Source: Gammaproteobacteria bacterium (GTDB lineage: Bacteria > Pseudomonadota > Gammaproteobacteria > Steroidobacterales > Steroidobacteraceae). Taken from it: 46,874 nucleotides of DNA. This document shows, in pieces, positions 9,901-16,902 of the stretch (position 1 is the first letter of the stretch; each line of letters opens with the position of its first letter). The stretch lies in contig JANXYK010000034.1 of assembly GCA_025350055.1 (NCBI GenBank), positions 1 through 46,874 on the forward strand. Reading direction: 5' to 3'. A program made the position numbers and the translations under genes. The notes beneath the pieces were generated by a model, which saw only the letters and a list, made by a program, of their open reading frames with translations, was not told the origin of the DNA and made no database searches.

Positions 9901-10746
9901 CGCCGCATCGACATCACCGGTGTGGTGGCCCTGCCCTACGCGCGCCTGGCGCGGCCCGACCAGCTTACCAATGCGGCACGTGCCTCGAGCGATGAGATCA
10001 TCGTCAGCGCGCAGCAAGCGCCACCGGCACCGACCTTCACCGTGTTCAGCGATCTCACGCTCAAGCTCGGCGAGCGCGTCACCATCGATACGCTCGGCCT
10101 CGCGGGTCGCCTGAGCGGGAGCCTGCGCACCGTCACCGATGAATCGGGCTTTGATCGCGGCACCGGCGAGCTGCAGGTCGAGGAAGGCAAGTACACGGCC
10201 TACGGCCGCAAGCTCGACATCGAGCGCGGCCGCCTGCTGTTCAGCAACGGCCCGCTGAGCGATCCGGCGATCGACCTGCGTGCGATCAAGAAATTCCCCG
10301 ACATCATCGCGGGCGTGAACGTGCGCGGCACGCTGCGCAATCCGCGCATGACTTTCTTTTCGGATCCGGCGGTGGCGCAGGCGCAGATCGTCTCGCTACT
10401 GCTGGCCGGCGGTTCGCTCGAGAGCGTGCAGAACACCAGCGATCCTGCCAGCCGCAACAGTTCGGCGCGCGCCAACCTGCTGTTGCAGGGCAGCGCGCTG
10501 ATCTTCCAGCAGTTCGGCGGCAAGGTCGGGCTCGACGATGTCAGCGTCGAATCGAACCTCAACAACGACACCTCGCTGGTGCTGGGCCGCTACCTCTCGC
10601 CACGCCTGTACATCAGCTACGGCATTGGCCTGGCCGAGCAGATAAACACCATCAAAATGCGCTACACCATCGGCGATCACTGGACGATCAAGACCGAAGC
10701 CGGCACGGCGCGCAGCGCCGACCTGGTCTACACTATCGAGCGTTGA
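6994..10746 (+). CDS. tamB: Translocation and assembly module subunit TamB
   Basis: Inner-membrane-anchored, periplasm-spanning partner of TamA, 1250 residues, in the normal range for TamB. Residues of about 5-27 form one transmembrane anchor (HSSWIAVLALVLLVSSLVYY). The bulk is a long beta-rich repeat region with AsmA-like character that forms a hydrophobic groove. The last 350 residues are the TamB/DUF490 domain (RLLFSNGPLSDPAIDLRA, then MTFFSDPAVAQAQIVSLLL and YLSPRLYISYGIGL). The frame begins ATGATG, with the first ATG overlapping the tamA stop. The IS element begins only about 30 bases after its stop codon, so any downstream co-transcribed gene has been separated from it. Confidence 0.93.
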   Translation: MMQRLFHSSWIAVLALVLLVSSLVYYAGWTESGLQHMAALASRRLGPVTLQITGIRGTLHGGLHVDSFTLDHHRVHISATNIEGRVALLPLLWQSIKVRSSHIENVQVKVLPVSATDSSPWKPHFLIGLLTLQADQTSIDHVEVISPSGHSASFEQIHGNVGLDVSDIHIYDGSVMYAGFTAQSKGVLHAANPLQMAGTMRITLSAPGQPGWLANAQLDGNLDKANISGNVLSPLSASFHGEALALGGDWHWQADSQLQSLDLRAWNAGNALGVISGTLHVQGDRNGFAARGALTPPGLGSGPLGVDFAGSYADHQLTVAHVSFAHHASGAQLSGAGTIGVVAGGPRLDLHGQWSSFRWPMNDPAAPLHSGAGEYTLAGLWPYALRASGQLGVKELPVMPFAAQGNLRHDGLDIASATLQAYAGQAALHGAVNWTPAVNWSIAGNMTHLDVAALRPGIPGHVNFALQAKGENLGAAATLQAKLSDLAGSIHGQRASGHAGIAFLNDEWLLQQVRLQLGATHIDLDGSIGEHVDLQFAIDAADLGLLREGARGKLRAQGHWRSDPVQPLLQATLHGTGIQWDDSALQLLEARIDFDPQGSARADSTIQLSQLHLAQRRFDTLRFSTNGTMAAHRFDFSVRASALTLQAGGSAAFANGRWRAQLTEADSNDGGDIHLSLAEPATLMVALSGEEFSLDHFCLAAEQARLCANGERLAGNSRVNVSASNVPLRTLTAGLTTDTDFEGSLSLEGHGESLASNPWIGAFEATLAKAALKHHLVGGRVESFSLGNGSVRAVLNAAGLNAQVALDAGAQGSVNGKLEARGNGDDWGGWPIAGELHLQTQALGFIDSYVAQVDRVSGNLKADLTLGGRLAAPTPSGELKVSDGQVDAYNINLALRAVNLDARLHDSTLELDGSAAAGAEGHARVNGTLAWRDLLPYGQLHLSGENLRVVNIPEARVQVSPDVNMKFAGRRIDITGVVALPYARLARPDQLTNAARASSDEIIVSAQQAPPAPTFTVFSDLTLKLGERVTIDTLGLAGRLSGSLRTVTDESGFDRGTGELQVEEGKYTAYGRKLDIERGRLLFSNGPLSDPAIDLRAIKKFPDIIAGVNVRGTLRNPRMTFFSDPAVAQAQIVSLLLAGGSLESVQNTSDPASRNSSARANLLLQGSALIFQQFGGKVGLDDVSVESNLNNDTSLVLGRYLSPRLYISYGIGLAEQINTIKMRYTIGDHWTIKTEAGTARSADLVYTIER

Positions 10747-10779
10747 GCAGCGCGCGGCGCAGGGACCACAGGAGATGAG

Positions 10780-10794
10780 ATGAACGCCGCCCGT
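10780..10794 (+). repeat. Left inverted repeat of the IS element
   Basis: ATGAACGCCGCCCGT, matched base for base by the reverse complement at 12197-12211. The flanking bases differ (GAG on the left side, CTAT on the equivalent right side), so the match stops sharply at its outer edge. Confidence 0.7.
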
Positions 10795-10836
10795 CCTTTG
10801 GCAGGAGGGCGAGATGAAGATCAGGATGAAGCAGGA

Positions 10837-10909
10837 GGATCCCCTGTCCCTACGGCATCGATGTGCCAGAGTGGAAGTGTCTAGCAACCACTCACAGAAC
10901 AGGGGATCC
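10837..10909. repeat. Inverted repeat in the IS left non-coding region
   Basis: GGATCCCCTGTCC at 10837-10849 and GAACAGGGGATCC at 10897-10909 pair at 12 of 13 positions, with a 47-base intervening segment. The second arm ends three bases before the transposase ATG and could sequester its start. A related, less perfect copy (GGGGACAGGAT) lies at the transposase 3' end near 11930. A direct repeat GCAGGAGG occurs at 10801 and 10831. It may serve transposase control or RNA structure. Confidence 0.5.
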
Positions 10910-10912
10910 GAT

Positions 10913-11959
10913 ATGGACGTTACGACGTATGGCGTGGATTTGGCAAAGGCGGTATTTCAGGTGCACTGGGTTGAGCCGGACAGCGGTGAGGTGAAGCGCA
11001 AGATGCTCACGCGTGGGCAGTTTCGTGCGTTCTTTGCTCGCCAGGCGCCTGGACTGGTGGCGATGGAAGCGTGCGGTTCGGCACACCACTGGGGTCGAGC
11101 ACTCAGTGAGCTGGGGCATCAGGTGCGGTTGATCTCAGCGCAGTTTGTGCGGCCGTTCGTCAAGACCAACAAGACCGATGCGGCCGATGCCCAGGCGATT
11201 TGGGAGGCGGCCCAACGGCCCGAGATGCGGTTCGTGACGCTCAAGAGCGAGGAGCAGCAGGCGGTGCTGGGACTGCACCGGGTGCGGCATCTGGTGGTGA
11301 AGCAGCGCACGATGCAGGCCAACCAGGTGCGCGGATTGCTGTACGAGTTTGGCGTGGTGGTGCCCAAGAGCTGGCGCGCGCTGTTGGCGCAAGCCGGTCC
11401 GATCCTGGCCGATCAGACACGCCGCGAAGTGCCGGAGCTCATTCGGCAGGAACTGGGTGAACAGCTGCAGAGCCTGCGGACGATGACGGAGCGGATCGAG
11501 CAGCTGGCACAGACGATCGGCAGTTACCGGGCACAGAACGAGCCATGCCGACGCATTGAAGCGATTCCCGGTGTGGGTCCATTGAGCTCCACCGCGGTGG
11601 TCGCCATGGTGGGCGATGCGCGCATGTTCCGCTCCGGGCGCGAGTTTGCCGCCTTTCTGGGGCTGGTGCCGCGCCAGTCGGGTACTGGCGGGCGGGTCAG
11701 GCTCCTGGGGATCAGCAAACGGGGGGATCCGTACCTGCGCACCTTGCTGATCCACGGGGCGCGAGCGGTGTTGAACCACAGCAGTCGGCCGGGGCGCACG
11801 GCGCCACCGTGGCTGCAGGGGCTGCTGGCGCGCAGGCCCAAGAACGTGGCCATTGTCGCACTGGCCAACAAAATGGCTCGTACGATCTGGGCGCTCTTGG
11901 CCCATGGTCGAACGTTTGATGAGAGGTGGGGACAGGATTTGCCGGTCCCCGTGGTGTAA
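10913..11959 (+). CDS. IS110/IS1111-family transposase
   Basis: DEDD recombinase of 348 residues. The N-terminal RuvC-like domain begins YGVDLAKAVFQVHW with the first catalytic aspartate, followed by VAMEACGSAHHW and KTNKTDAADAQAIW with the other acidic residues. The C-terminal Tnp20-type domain has IPGVGPLSSTAVVA and then FLGLVPRQSGTGGRVR, LGISKRGDPYLRTLLIHGAR and a serine in the expected active-site stretch. The frame is complete, so the enzyme is probably functional. The ATG at 10913 matches the usual family N-terminus; an in-frame upstream extension to 10814 runs through the inverted repeat and is discounted. Confidence 0.92.
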   Translation: MDVTTYGVDLAKAVFQVHWVEPDSGEVKRKMLTRGQFRAFFARQAPGLVAMEACGSAHHWGRALSELGHQVRLISAQFVRPFVKTNKTDAADAQAIWEAAQRPEMRFVTLKSEEQQAVLGLHRVRHLVVKQRTMQANQVRGLLYEFGVVVPKSWRALLAQAGPILADQTRREVPELIRQELGEQLQSLRTMTERIEQLAQTIGSYRAQNEPCRRIEAIPGVGPLSSTAVVAMVGDARMFRSGREFAAFLGLVPRQSGTGGRVRLLGISKRGDPYLRTLLIHGARAVLNHSSRPGRTAPPWLQGLLARRPKNVAIVALANKMARTIWALLAHGRTFDERWGQDLPVPVV

Positions 11960-12150
11960 CACAACTGGAGGAACAGCCAAGCGAATTGAGCTGATGCAAC
12001 ACTCGTGATGACAAACTGGTCGGACCGTGAGCAAGTAAGCCTGAATGATTCCATGGACTTCGAGTCCTTCGAGGAGATGAGGCCTTGCTCAGCGGATTTT
12101 CATCAGGGCCACGCAAAGCACTGCTTTGCCAACAGTAGGCCGGATATAAG
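11960..12150 (+). ncRNA. Putative bridge RNA/seekRNA region of the IS element
   Basis: Non-coding segment 3' of the transposase. IS1111-group elements are reported to carry their target-guiding RNA in this position. Two hairpins can be seen: GGACT-TCG-AGTCC at 12055-12067, and GCAAAGC-ACT-GCTTTGC at 12113-12129, the latter within GGCC...GGCC flanks. The stretch from 12080 to 12112 (GCCTTGCTCAGCGGATTTTC and onward) looks like sequence I have seen in related elements, from memory only. The boundaries are approximate and transcription is not shown. Confidence 0.35.
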
Positions 12151-12196
12151 ACTGCATCCGTACCTCCGTGTCTAAACGAACAAGCATCCGCGCAAT

Positions 12197-12211
12197 ACGG
12201 GCGGCGTTCAT
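12197..12211 (-). repeat. Right inverted repeat of the IS element
   Basis: Reverse complement of 10780-10794 over 15 of 15 bases. It ends 10 bases before the ATG of the SPFH-domain gene, so the element has replaced or pushed away that gene's native upstream region. Confidence 0.7.
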
Positions 12212-12221
12212 ATAGGGAATC

Positions 12222-13157
12222 ATGGCTGGCACAGTGTTTTCACGTGGCGCCGAAGGCGCCGGCTTCAATATGGGGAATCTCCTGCGCCGGCTGCCGGTGC
12301 TGGGACTGATCGTGCTGATCCTGCTGATCGCCACTTCCGGCTACACGATCGATACCGGCAACGTCGGCGTCACCAAGACGCTCGGCACGGTCAACCTCGA
12401 CGAGGTGTCGCCGGGCTTTCATCTGCGCCTGCCCTTCATCACCGAGGTGCGCGAGTTCTCCGCCAAGGAGAATTCCTTCGATCTCACCGATCTCACGCCC
12501 AAGGCCGCCGATAATCTCTCGCTGCGCGATCTCGACGTCACGATTTTCTACAAGGCGGCTCAGGACAAGATCGCCGACCTGACCGTGAAGTACGCCGCTA
12601 CCGAGGAGCGCGGGCCGCAGGGCGTGTACTACCCGGCCTACGGCGTGGTGTGGCGCGAAGCGCGCGGCGCGGTCTACGAAGTCGTGGCCGGCATCGACTC
12701 GCTCCAGTTGCACAAGGAACGCGAAGCGCTGCAGAACTCGGTGCTCGCGCTGCTGCAGAAGCGCCTCGATGCCAAGGATCCTGGCGTGTTCAGCATCCAG
12801 CGCGTGGTGGTGCGCGCGCTCAACACCGACCCCTCGATCGAGCAGTCGATCCAGCTGGCGGTGCAGAACCAGAAGAAACTCGAAGCCAAGAAAATCGAAG
12901 TGGAGATCGCCGCCAAGGAGGCCGAGATCGAGGTCGCCAAGGCACAGGGCATCGCCAAGGCGAACCAGATCATCAACTCCTCGCTGACGGCTGAATACCT
13001 GCAACACGAGATCAACCTGGCGCTGGCCGAGTTTGCGAAGCACGATGGCCAGACGGTGGTGATCCCCGCCAACATGCAGGGCTTCCAGGTGCTGCTCAAC
13101 AAGGACGGCCTGCGCCGCTCGCGCCTCGAGGCCGGCGCGAAGGGCACGACGCCTTAG
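12222..13157 (+). CDS. SPFH-domain (prohibitin-like) membrane protein
   Basis: Membrane-anchored SPFH/band-7 protein, 311 residues from the first ATG. Residues of about 23-40 are a single transmembrane anchor (RLPVLGLIVLILLIATSGYT). The SPFH domain follows (NVGVTKTLGTVNLDEVSPGF to about residue 215), then a charged coiled coil (KKLEAKKIEVEIAAKEAEIE) and a short tail. Such proteins scaffold membrane microdomains or restrain proteases such as FtsH. ATG 12222 has AGGG five bases upstream, but that lies almost at the IS boundary. ATG 12270 (MGNLLRRL) gives a more typical N-terminus and may be the original start. Expression now depends on the IS or on a relocated promoter. Confidence 0.8.
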   Translation: MAGTVFSRGAEGAGFNMGNLLRRLPVLGLIVLILLIATSGYTIDTGNVGVTKTLGTVNLDEVSPGFHLRLPFITEVREFSAKENSFDLTDLTPKAADNLSLRDLDVTIFYKAAQDKIADLTVKYAATEERGPQGVYYPAYGVVWREARGAVYEVVAGIDSLQLHKEREALQNSVLALLQKRLDAKDPGVFSIQRVVVRALNTDPSIEQSIQLAVQNQKKLEAKKIEVEIAAKEAEIEVAKAQGIAKANQIINSSLTAEYLQHEINLALAEFAKHDGQTVVIPANMQGFQVLLNKDGLRRSRLEAGAKGTTP

Positions 13158-13318
13158 GCCGTCACGCTGGCGGCACCGCAACATTTCGCAGCACGGACCA
13201 TCCGGGAATCCTGATGGCCGGCGTCTGGTGATGGGCGTATGCTCCTGCGCCCAACCCAGGGCCCGATCGTCCTGGGCGCGTTCTCTCCCGAACAGAAAAA
13301 CCCAAGGAGTCGCGAACC

Positions 13319-13786
13319 ATGATCACTTCAAGGTTATCCGTGACCGTCGTGGCAGTAGCACTGTGCGCGCTGGCTGGCAGCGCTCTGGCCGACAACAGCA
13401 GCACCGACCAGCAGGACGTGTGGAAGGTGGAACAACAGCAATGGAAGATGTCGCAGACCAAGGACGACAGCTGGATCGATACCTTGCTGCATCCGAATCT
13501 GCGCTACTGGGAGACCGGCACGCCGATGCCACGCGACCGGGCCTCACTCAAACACTGGAGCCGCTACAGCAATGAGAATGGCACGGTACTCGAGTGGGAG
13601 CTGTTTCCGATCTCCACCACCATCACCGGCAATGTAGCCGTGGTGCAGTACAACTACATGATGGCCCGCGAGGACCTGAAGAAGGAACGCGAGACCGTGA
13701 CCGGCCACTACACCGATGTGCTCATCAAGGAAGGCGGCAAGTGGCTGTTCATCGCCTGGACTGGCGGGGACGACCCGAAGAAATAG
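13319..13786 (+). CDS. Exported NTF2-like (SnoaL/DUF4440-type) protein
   Basis: A 155-residue protein with a signal peptide (cleavage likely after ALA, residue 24) and an NTF2-like alpha+beta fold. The pattern is a helical start with WIDTLLHPNLRYWE, a central ISTTITGNVAVVQYNYM strand pair, and a terminal strand pair around GHYTDVLIKEGGKWLFIAW. The last is the usual DUF4440 ending, in which the strand before a GGKW turn closes the sheet. AAGGAG stands 10 bases before the ATG. Members bind small ligands or act as unannotated enzymes; the ligand here is unknown. It is followed by a hairpin shared with the convergent GFA gene. Confidence 0.65.
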   Translation: MITSRLSVTVVAVALCALAGSALADNSSTDQQDVWKVEQQQWKMSQTKDDSWIDTLLHPNLRYWETGTPMPRDRASLKHWSRYSNENGTVLEWELFPISTTITGNVAVVQYNYMMAREDLKKERETVTGHYTDVLIKEGGKWLFIAWTGGDDPKK

Positions 13787-13812
13787 CCAGGGTCTTTACA
13801 GGCCCCACAACT

Positions 13813-13836
13813 AGCCGGCGGTGCGAGCCGCCGGCT
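13813..13836. terminator. Hairpin between convergent genes
   Basis: GCCGGCGG at 13814-13821 pairs perfectly with CCGCCGGC at 13828-13835 around TGCGAG, with a flanking A-T pair. It lies between the NTF2-like stop (13786) and the GFA stop (13850), so it could end transcription in both directions. The T-tract after it is weak (TTGTCC). Confidence 0.5.
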
Positions 13837-13849
13837 TGTCCTGCAGGCA

Positions 13850-14263
13850 TCAGGCGAGCGGCGGCGGCTGGCGCGCGACGCGCGGAATCGACTCGGCAAT
13901 ACAGGCCCAGCGCGGCGCCGAATCGGTCCAGATGGTCATTGCGGGCTGTACACTGTTCGGATCATCGAGCGTACCGGCGCGCACACCGATCACATGCGGA
14001 CGCGCTTCGGCGCCGGTGAACAGCGGTGTGCCGCACTGTGGGCAGAAGCGCCGATGGATGATGTTGCCGCTGTCGGCAACGCTCGCGTAGTCGCGCGTCT
14101 CGCCCTGCACCGTGAACGACTCGGTGCGGAAGAACACGTTCACGGTCGCGTTGCCGGCCGCCACGTACTGGCAGGTGCGGCACCAGCACACGCGCGTGAT
14201 CACGGGCTGTGCGCTGCTGCTGTAGCGCACCGCCTTGCACAGGCATCCGCCTTCGATAGTCAT
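13850..14263 (-). CDS. GFA-family zinc protein (CENP-V/GFA fold), copy 1
   Basis: Small zinc-binding protein of 137 residues. Cysteine ligands are visible as GGCLCKAVRY (C7, C9), the CWCRTC cluster near residues 26-31, and FCPQCGTPLF near residue 75, which is the GFA signature. The family was named for glutathione-dependent formaldehyde activation, but that activity is doubtful for most members. It is the last gene of a five-gene minus-strand run (16350 to 13850) whose first gene is a second GFA protein. It starts 13 bases after the TMEM175-like gene. Confidence 0.85.
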   Translation of the reverse strand: MTIEGGCLCKAVRYSSSAQPVITRVCWCRTCQYVAAGNATVNVFFRTESFTVQGETRDYASVADSGNIIHRRFCPQCGTPLFTGAEARPHVIGVRAGTLDDPNSVQPAMTIWTDSAPRWACIAESIPRVARQPPPLA

Positions 14264-14275
14264 GCTCGAACGCCT

Positions 14276-14857
<582 letters not shown>

Positions 14858-14875
14858 TGTGGCTCCGGTTGCGGC

Positions 14876-15433
14876 TCAGGCACGCGGCATGGCATTGCGG
14901 TTGCGTTGCCACTCGCTGCGCGACTGCCCCCACAGGTCGACGGCCGCGTCTTCGAGCGGTGCGGGTAGTTTACCCCGGCCGCGATTGGTGGAGCCGAGGC
15001 GCCGCGCCAGTGCCTGCGAAGCCAGGTTCTCGGGCGCGATGCAGTGGATGACTTCCTTCCATTGCAGCTGTTCGAATACCCAGTCCATCGAAGCACGCGC
15101 CGCTTCGGTGGCATAGCCCTGGTTGCAGTAATCGCGACGGATGCTCCAGCCCACTTCGCTCCCGGGCCAGCCTTCGGGCATGGTCGGCCCGACCCGGCCC
15201 AGCCACACGCCGCTGCGTCGCTCGAGCACCGAGAACATGCCGAAGCCCATCGCTGACCAGCTGCCCACCGCGACCATCAGGAAACGCCACACCGACATGC
15301 GCGGTTGCACGCCGCCGATGAAGCGCATGCTCTGCTCATCCAGCATGAACTGCGACCAGTCGTCGAGTTCCTCGAGCCGCGGCTGGCGCAGCACCAGCCG
15401 TTCGGTTTCTATGCGCAGATGGCGGTCATACAT
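14876..15433 (-). CDS. GNAT N-acetyltransferase (RimJ/RimL type)
   Basis: Acetyltransferase of 185 residues using acetyl-CoA. It opens with the RimJ/RimL-type strand IETERLVLRQPRLEELDDW, followed by GRVGPTMPEGWPGSEVGWSI and the acetyl-CoA loop region RRDYCNQGYATEAARA, in which the family RxxxGxGxA/Q motif is relaxed to RRDYCNQGYA. ENLASQALARRLGS is the final helix seen in RimJ/RimL members. The substrate amine (protein N-terminus or small molecule) cannot be read from the sequence. It is the third gene of the five-gene minus-strand run, nine bases after the preceding GNAT gene. Confidence 0.88.
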   Translation of the reverse strand: MYDRHLRIETERLVLRQPRLEELDDWSQFMLDEQSMRFIGGVQPRMSVWRFLMVAVGSWSAMGFGMFSVLERRSGVWLGRVGPTMPEGWPGSEVGWSIRRDYCNQGYATEAARASMDWVFEQLQWKEVIHCIAPENLASQALARRLGSTNRGRGKLPAPLEDAAVDLWGQSRSEWQRNRNAMPRA

Positions 15434-15442
15434 CGCTATACC

Positions 15443-15952
15443 TCAGGGCGCTATCCGCAAACCCATCAACACCAGGTCGCGTTCGTGCTCATCGAGCCGC
15501 GCGACGCGCGGCAAGTTGCCCCAGCGCGCGAATCCGGCCCGCGCGAACAGCTGCAGGCTGGGTTCGTTGTGGCCGAAGATGAATCCGAGCAGCGTGCGCA
15601 GGCCGAAACCGGGCGAGGCCTGCACTGCACGCTGCAGCAGCGCGCTGGCAATGCCCTGGCGGCGCGCCTGCGCGGCCACGTACACGCTGATCTCCGCGGT
15701 CGCCGCGTAGGCGGGGCGCCCGTAGAAATCCGCGAAACTCAGCCATGCAGCCACCTGGCCCTGCTGCTCCACCACCCACAAGGGACGCGTGGCACCGGCG
15801 TGCGCCTCGAACCAGGCGCGCCGGCTGTCGACTGAAACGGGATCGAGGTCGGCAGTCACCAGGCGCGAGGCCACGGTATCATTGTAGATGGCCACGATGG
15901 CTGGCAGGTCGCCGGCGCGCGCGAGACGGTGCGCAATCGCTGCCGCGTTCAC
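15443..15952 (-). CDS. GNAT N-acetyltransferase (phosphinothricin acetyltransferase-like)
   Basis: Acetyltransferase of 169 residues. The opening AGDLPAIVAIYNDTVASR, the motif WLSFADFYGRPAYAATAEISVYV and the acetyl-CoA loop RRQGIASALLQRAV, followed by GFIFGHNEPSLQLFARAGF, are typical of the PAT/Bar/MddA group. That group acetylates small amines such as phosphinothricin or methionine sulfone. The start is GTG overlapping the stop of the upstream GFA gene (GTGA), which implies coupled translation. Which amine it modifies is not known. Confidence 0.88.
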   Translation of the reverse strand: MNAAAIAHRLARAGDLPAIVAIYNDTVASRLVTADLDPVSVDSRRAWFEAHAGATRPLWVVEQQGQVAAWLSFADFYGRPAYAATAEISVYVAAQARRQGIASALLQRAVQASPGFGLRTLLGFIFGHNEPSLQLFARAGFARWGNLPRVARLDEHERDLVLMGLRIAP

Positions 15953-16350
15953 TGGTCGTAGTGCCCGCGCCCTTGCGGGAACTGCTGCTCCCAGTTGCGA
16001 CCGTCCACTTCGCTGACCCGCATGCCAGTGACGGTGCCTCCATCCAGGCAGCGCACATTGACGCTGAAGCCATCAGGATGCGAGCGCGGCACGTAGTAGG
16101 ACTTCACGCCGCACACGGAGCAGAACAGGTGATGCGCCGTGCCGGTATTGAACTGATAGTCGTGCAGCACCTCGGCGCCGCTCAGCAGCTTGAACTGTGC
16201 GGCCGGCACCGTCAGGTGCAGGAACCCGGCCTTGTTGCAGATCGAGCAATTGCAATGCAGTACCTCGAGCTCTGCGGGCGCCTGCACCGTGAAGCGCACG
16301 CGGCCGCAGTGGCAGCCACCGGAATGCGTGACCAGAGCACCCTTGTTCAT
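15949..16350 (-). CDS. GFA-family zinc protein, copy 2
   Basis: A 133-residue GFA-fold protein from the ATG at 16350. Cysteine ligands are GGCHCGRVRF near residue 13, HCNCSICNKAG near residue 33 and FCSVCGVKSYY near residue 76, matching the usual 2+3+2 pattern. It is more canonical than the copy at 13850 and only distantly similar to it, so the pair are not recent duplicates. It is the first gene of the five-gene minus-strand run. No clear Shine-Dalgarno sequence precedes the ATG. It is transcribed away from the CheD-like gene, with an 81-base divergent gap. Confidence 0.87.
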   Translation of the reverse strand: MNKGALVTHSGGCHCGRVRFTVQAPAELEVLHCNCSICNKAGFLHLTVPAAQFKLLSGAEVLHDYQFNTGTAHHLFCSVCGVKSYYVPRSHPDGFSVNVRCLDGGTVTGMRVSEVDGRNWEQQFPQGRGHYDQ

Positions 16351-16431
16351 TTGTGGTGCATCGTACCAGAGCCCATTACTGTGACCCAGGTAACACAGAT
16401 TGCCATGCTGCCCTGCGAGACTGCCGGGGAC

Positions 16432-16896
16432 ATGAACCAGCCGGTCGGTGAACAGAGCGTGCGCGCGGACGACTACCTGATCGTCACGCAGGATGAGGTG
16501 CTGTGCGCCGAGCTGCACAGTTCGCTCGCCATCTGCTGTTACGACGCGGTCGAGGAGACCGGCGCGCTGCTGCATATGCGGCTTGCGGTGCCCGGCCGTG
16601 CGCATGATCCGAATCTCACCGACGCAACCCTGTCGAACGACCTGGCGATGCTCGATCGCCTGCGTCGGAGCCTCAGCGCCGCCTGCCCGCGCGCGCAGCA
16701 CTGGCAGGCCAAGCTGATCGCGCAGCTGCAGGACGCGGCGGGCGCGCGCGAGCGTTTCGAGGGCCTGCAGGTGTTCCTGAGCGCGTTCCTGCAGGATGCC
16801 AGCATCGAGCTGATCCACACCGAAGCGCACGTGGAGCCCAAGGTGCAGGTGCGCTTCCGGCCCGCAATGGGCCAGGTGCGCACACTCGTTTCCTGA
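16432..16896 (+). CDS. CheD homologue lacking the catalytic cysteine
   Basis: A 154-residue relative of CheD, the chemoreceptor glutamine deamidase. LCAELHSSLAICCYDAV at residues 24-40 aligns with the Thermotoga CheD stretch TLGLGSCVAVCMRDPV, and GALLHMRLAVPG with GAMAHVMLPDS. The catalytic histidine is kept (H48), but the catalytic Cys aligns with Ser31 and the catalytic Thr with Cys25. The C-terminal region (SIELIHTEAHVEPKVQVRF, then MGQVRTL) matches the CheD ending. Deamidase activity by the known mechanism is therefore unlikely. ATG 16432 is chosen; ATG 16405 in the same frame is possible. No chemotaxis genes are nearby. Confidence 0.6.
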   Translation: MNQPVGEQSVRADDYLIVTQDEVLCAELHSSLAICCYDAVEETGALLHMRLAVPGRAHDPNLTDATLSNDLAMLDRLRRSLSAACPRAQHWQAKLIAQLQDAAGARERFEGLQVFLSAFLQDASIELIHTEAHVEPKVQVRFRPAMGQVRTLVS

Positions 16897-16902
16897 AGTC
16901 GA

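Larger units (their letters stand above)
10780..12211 (+). mobile_element. IS110-family (IS1111-type) insertion sequence
   Basis: A 1.43-kb element bounded here by a 15-base perfect inverted repeat: ATGAACGCCGCCCGT at 10780-10794 and its reverse complement at 12197-12211. It holds one DEDD transposase gene (10913-11959) with a 118-base left and a 237-base right non-coding region inside the repeats. IS1111-group elements are known for subterminal inverted repeats and a long right-hand non-coding region, which fits. True ends would lie a few bases outside these repeats and cannot be fixed without an empty-site comparison. It sits between the tamB stop and the SPFH gene start. Confidence 0.75.

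Noticed and set aside
8095-10017. 640-codon open frame antisense to tamB
   Set aside because: It mirrors tamB codon structure, lacks recognisable domains, and tamB itself is complete and conserved.
10814-10912. N-terminal extension of the IS transposase
   Set aside because: It translates through an inverted repeat and does not match the family N-terminus, which begins at the MDVTTYGVDLAK start.
10775-12215. Target-site duplication around the IS element
   Set aside because: No convincing direct repeat flanks the inverted repeats, and this family often makes none; the true ends are not fixed.
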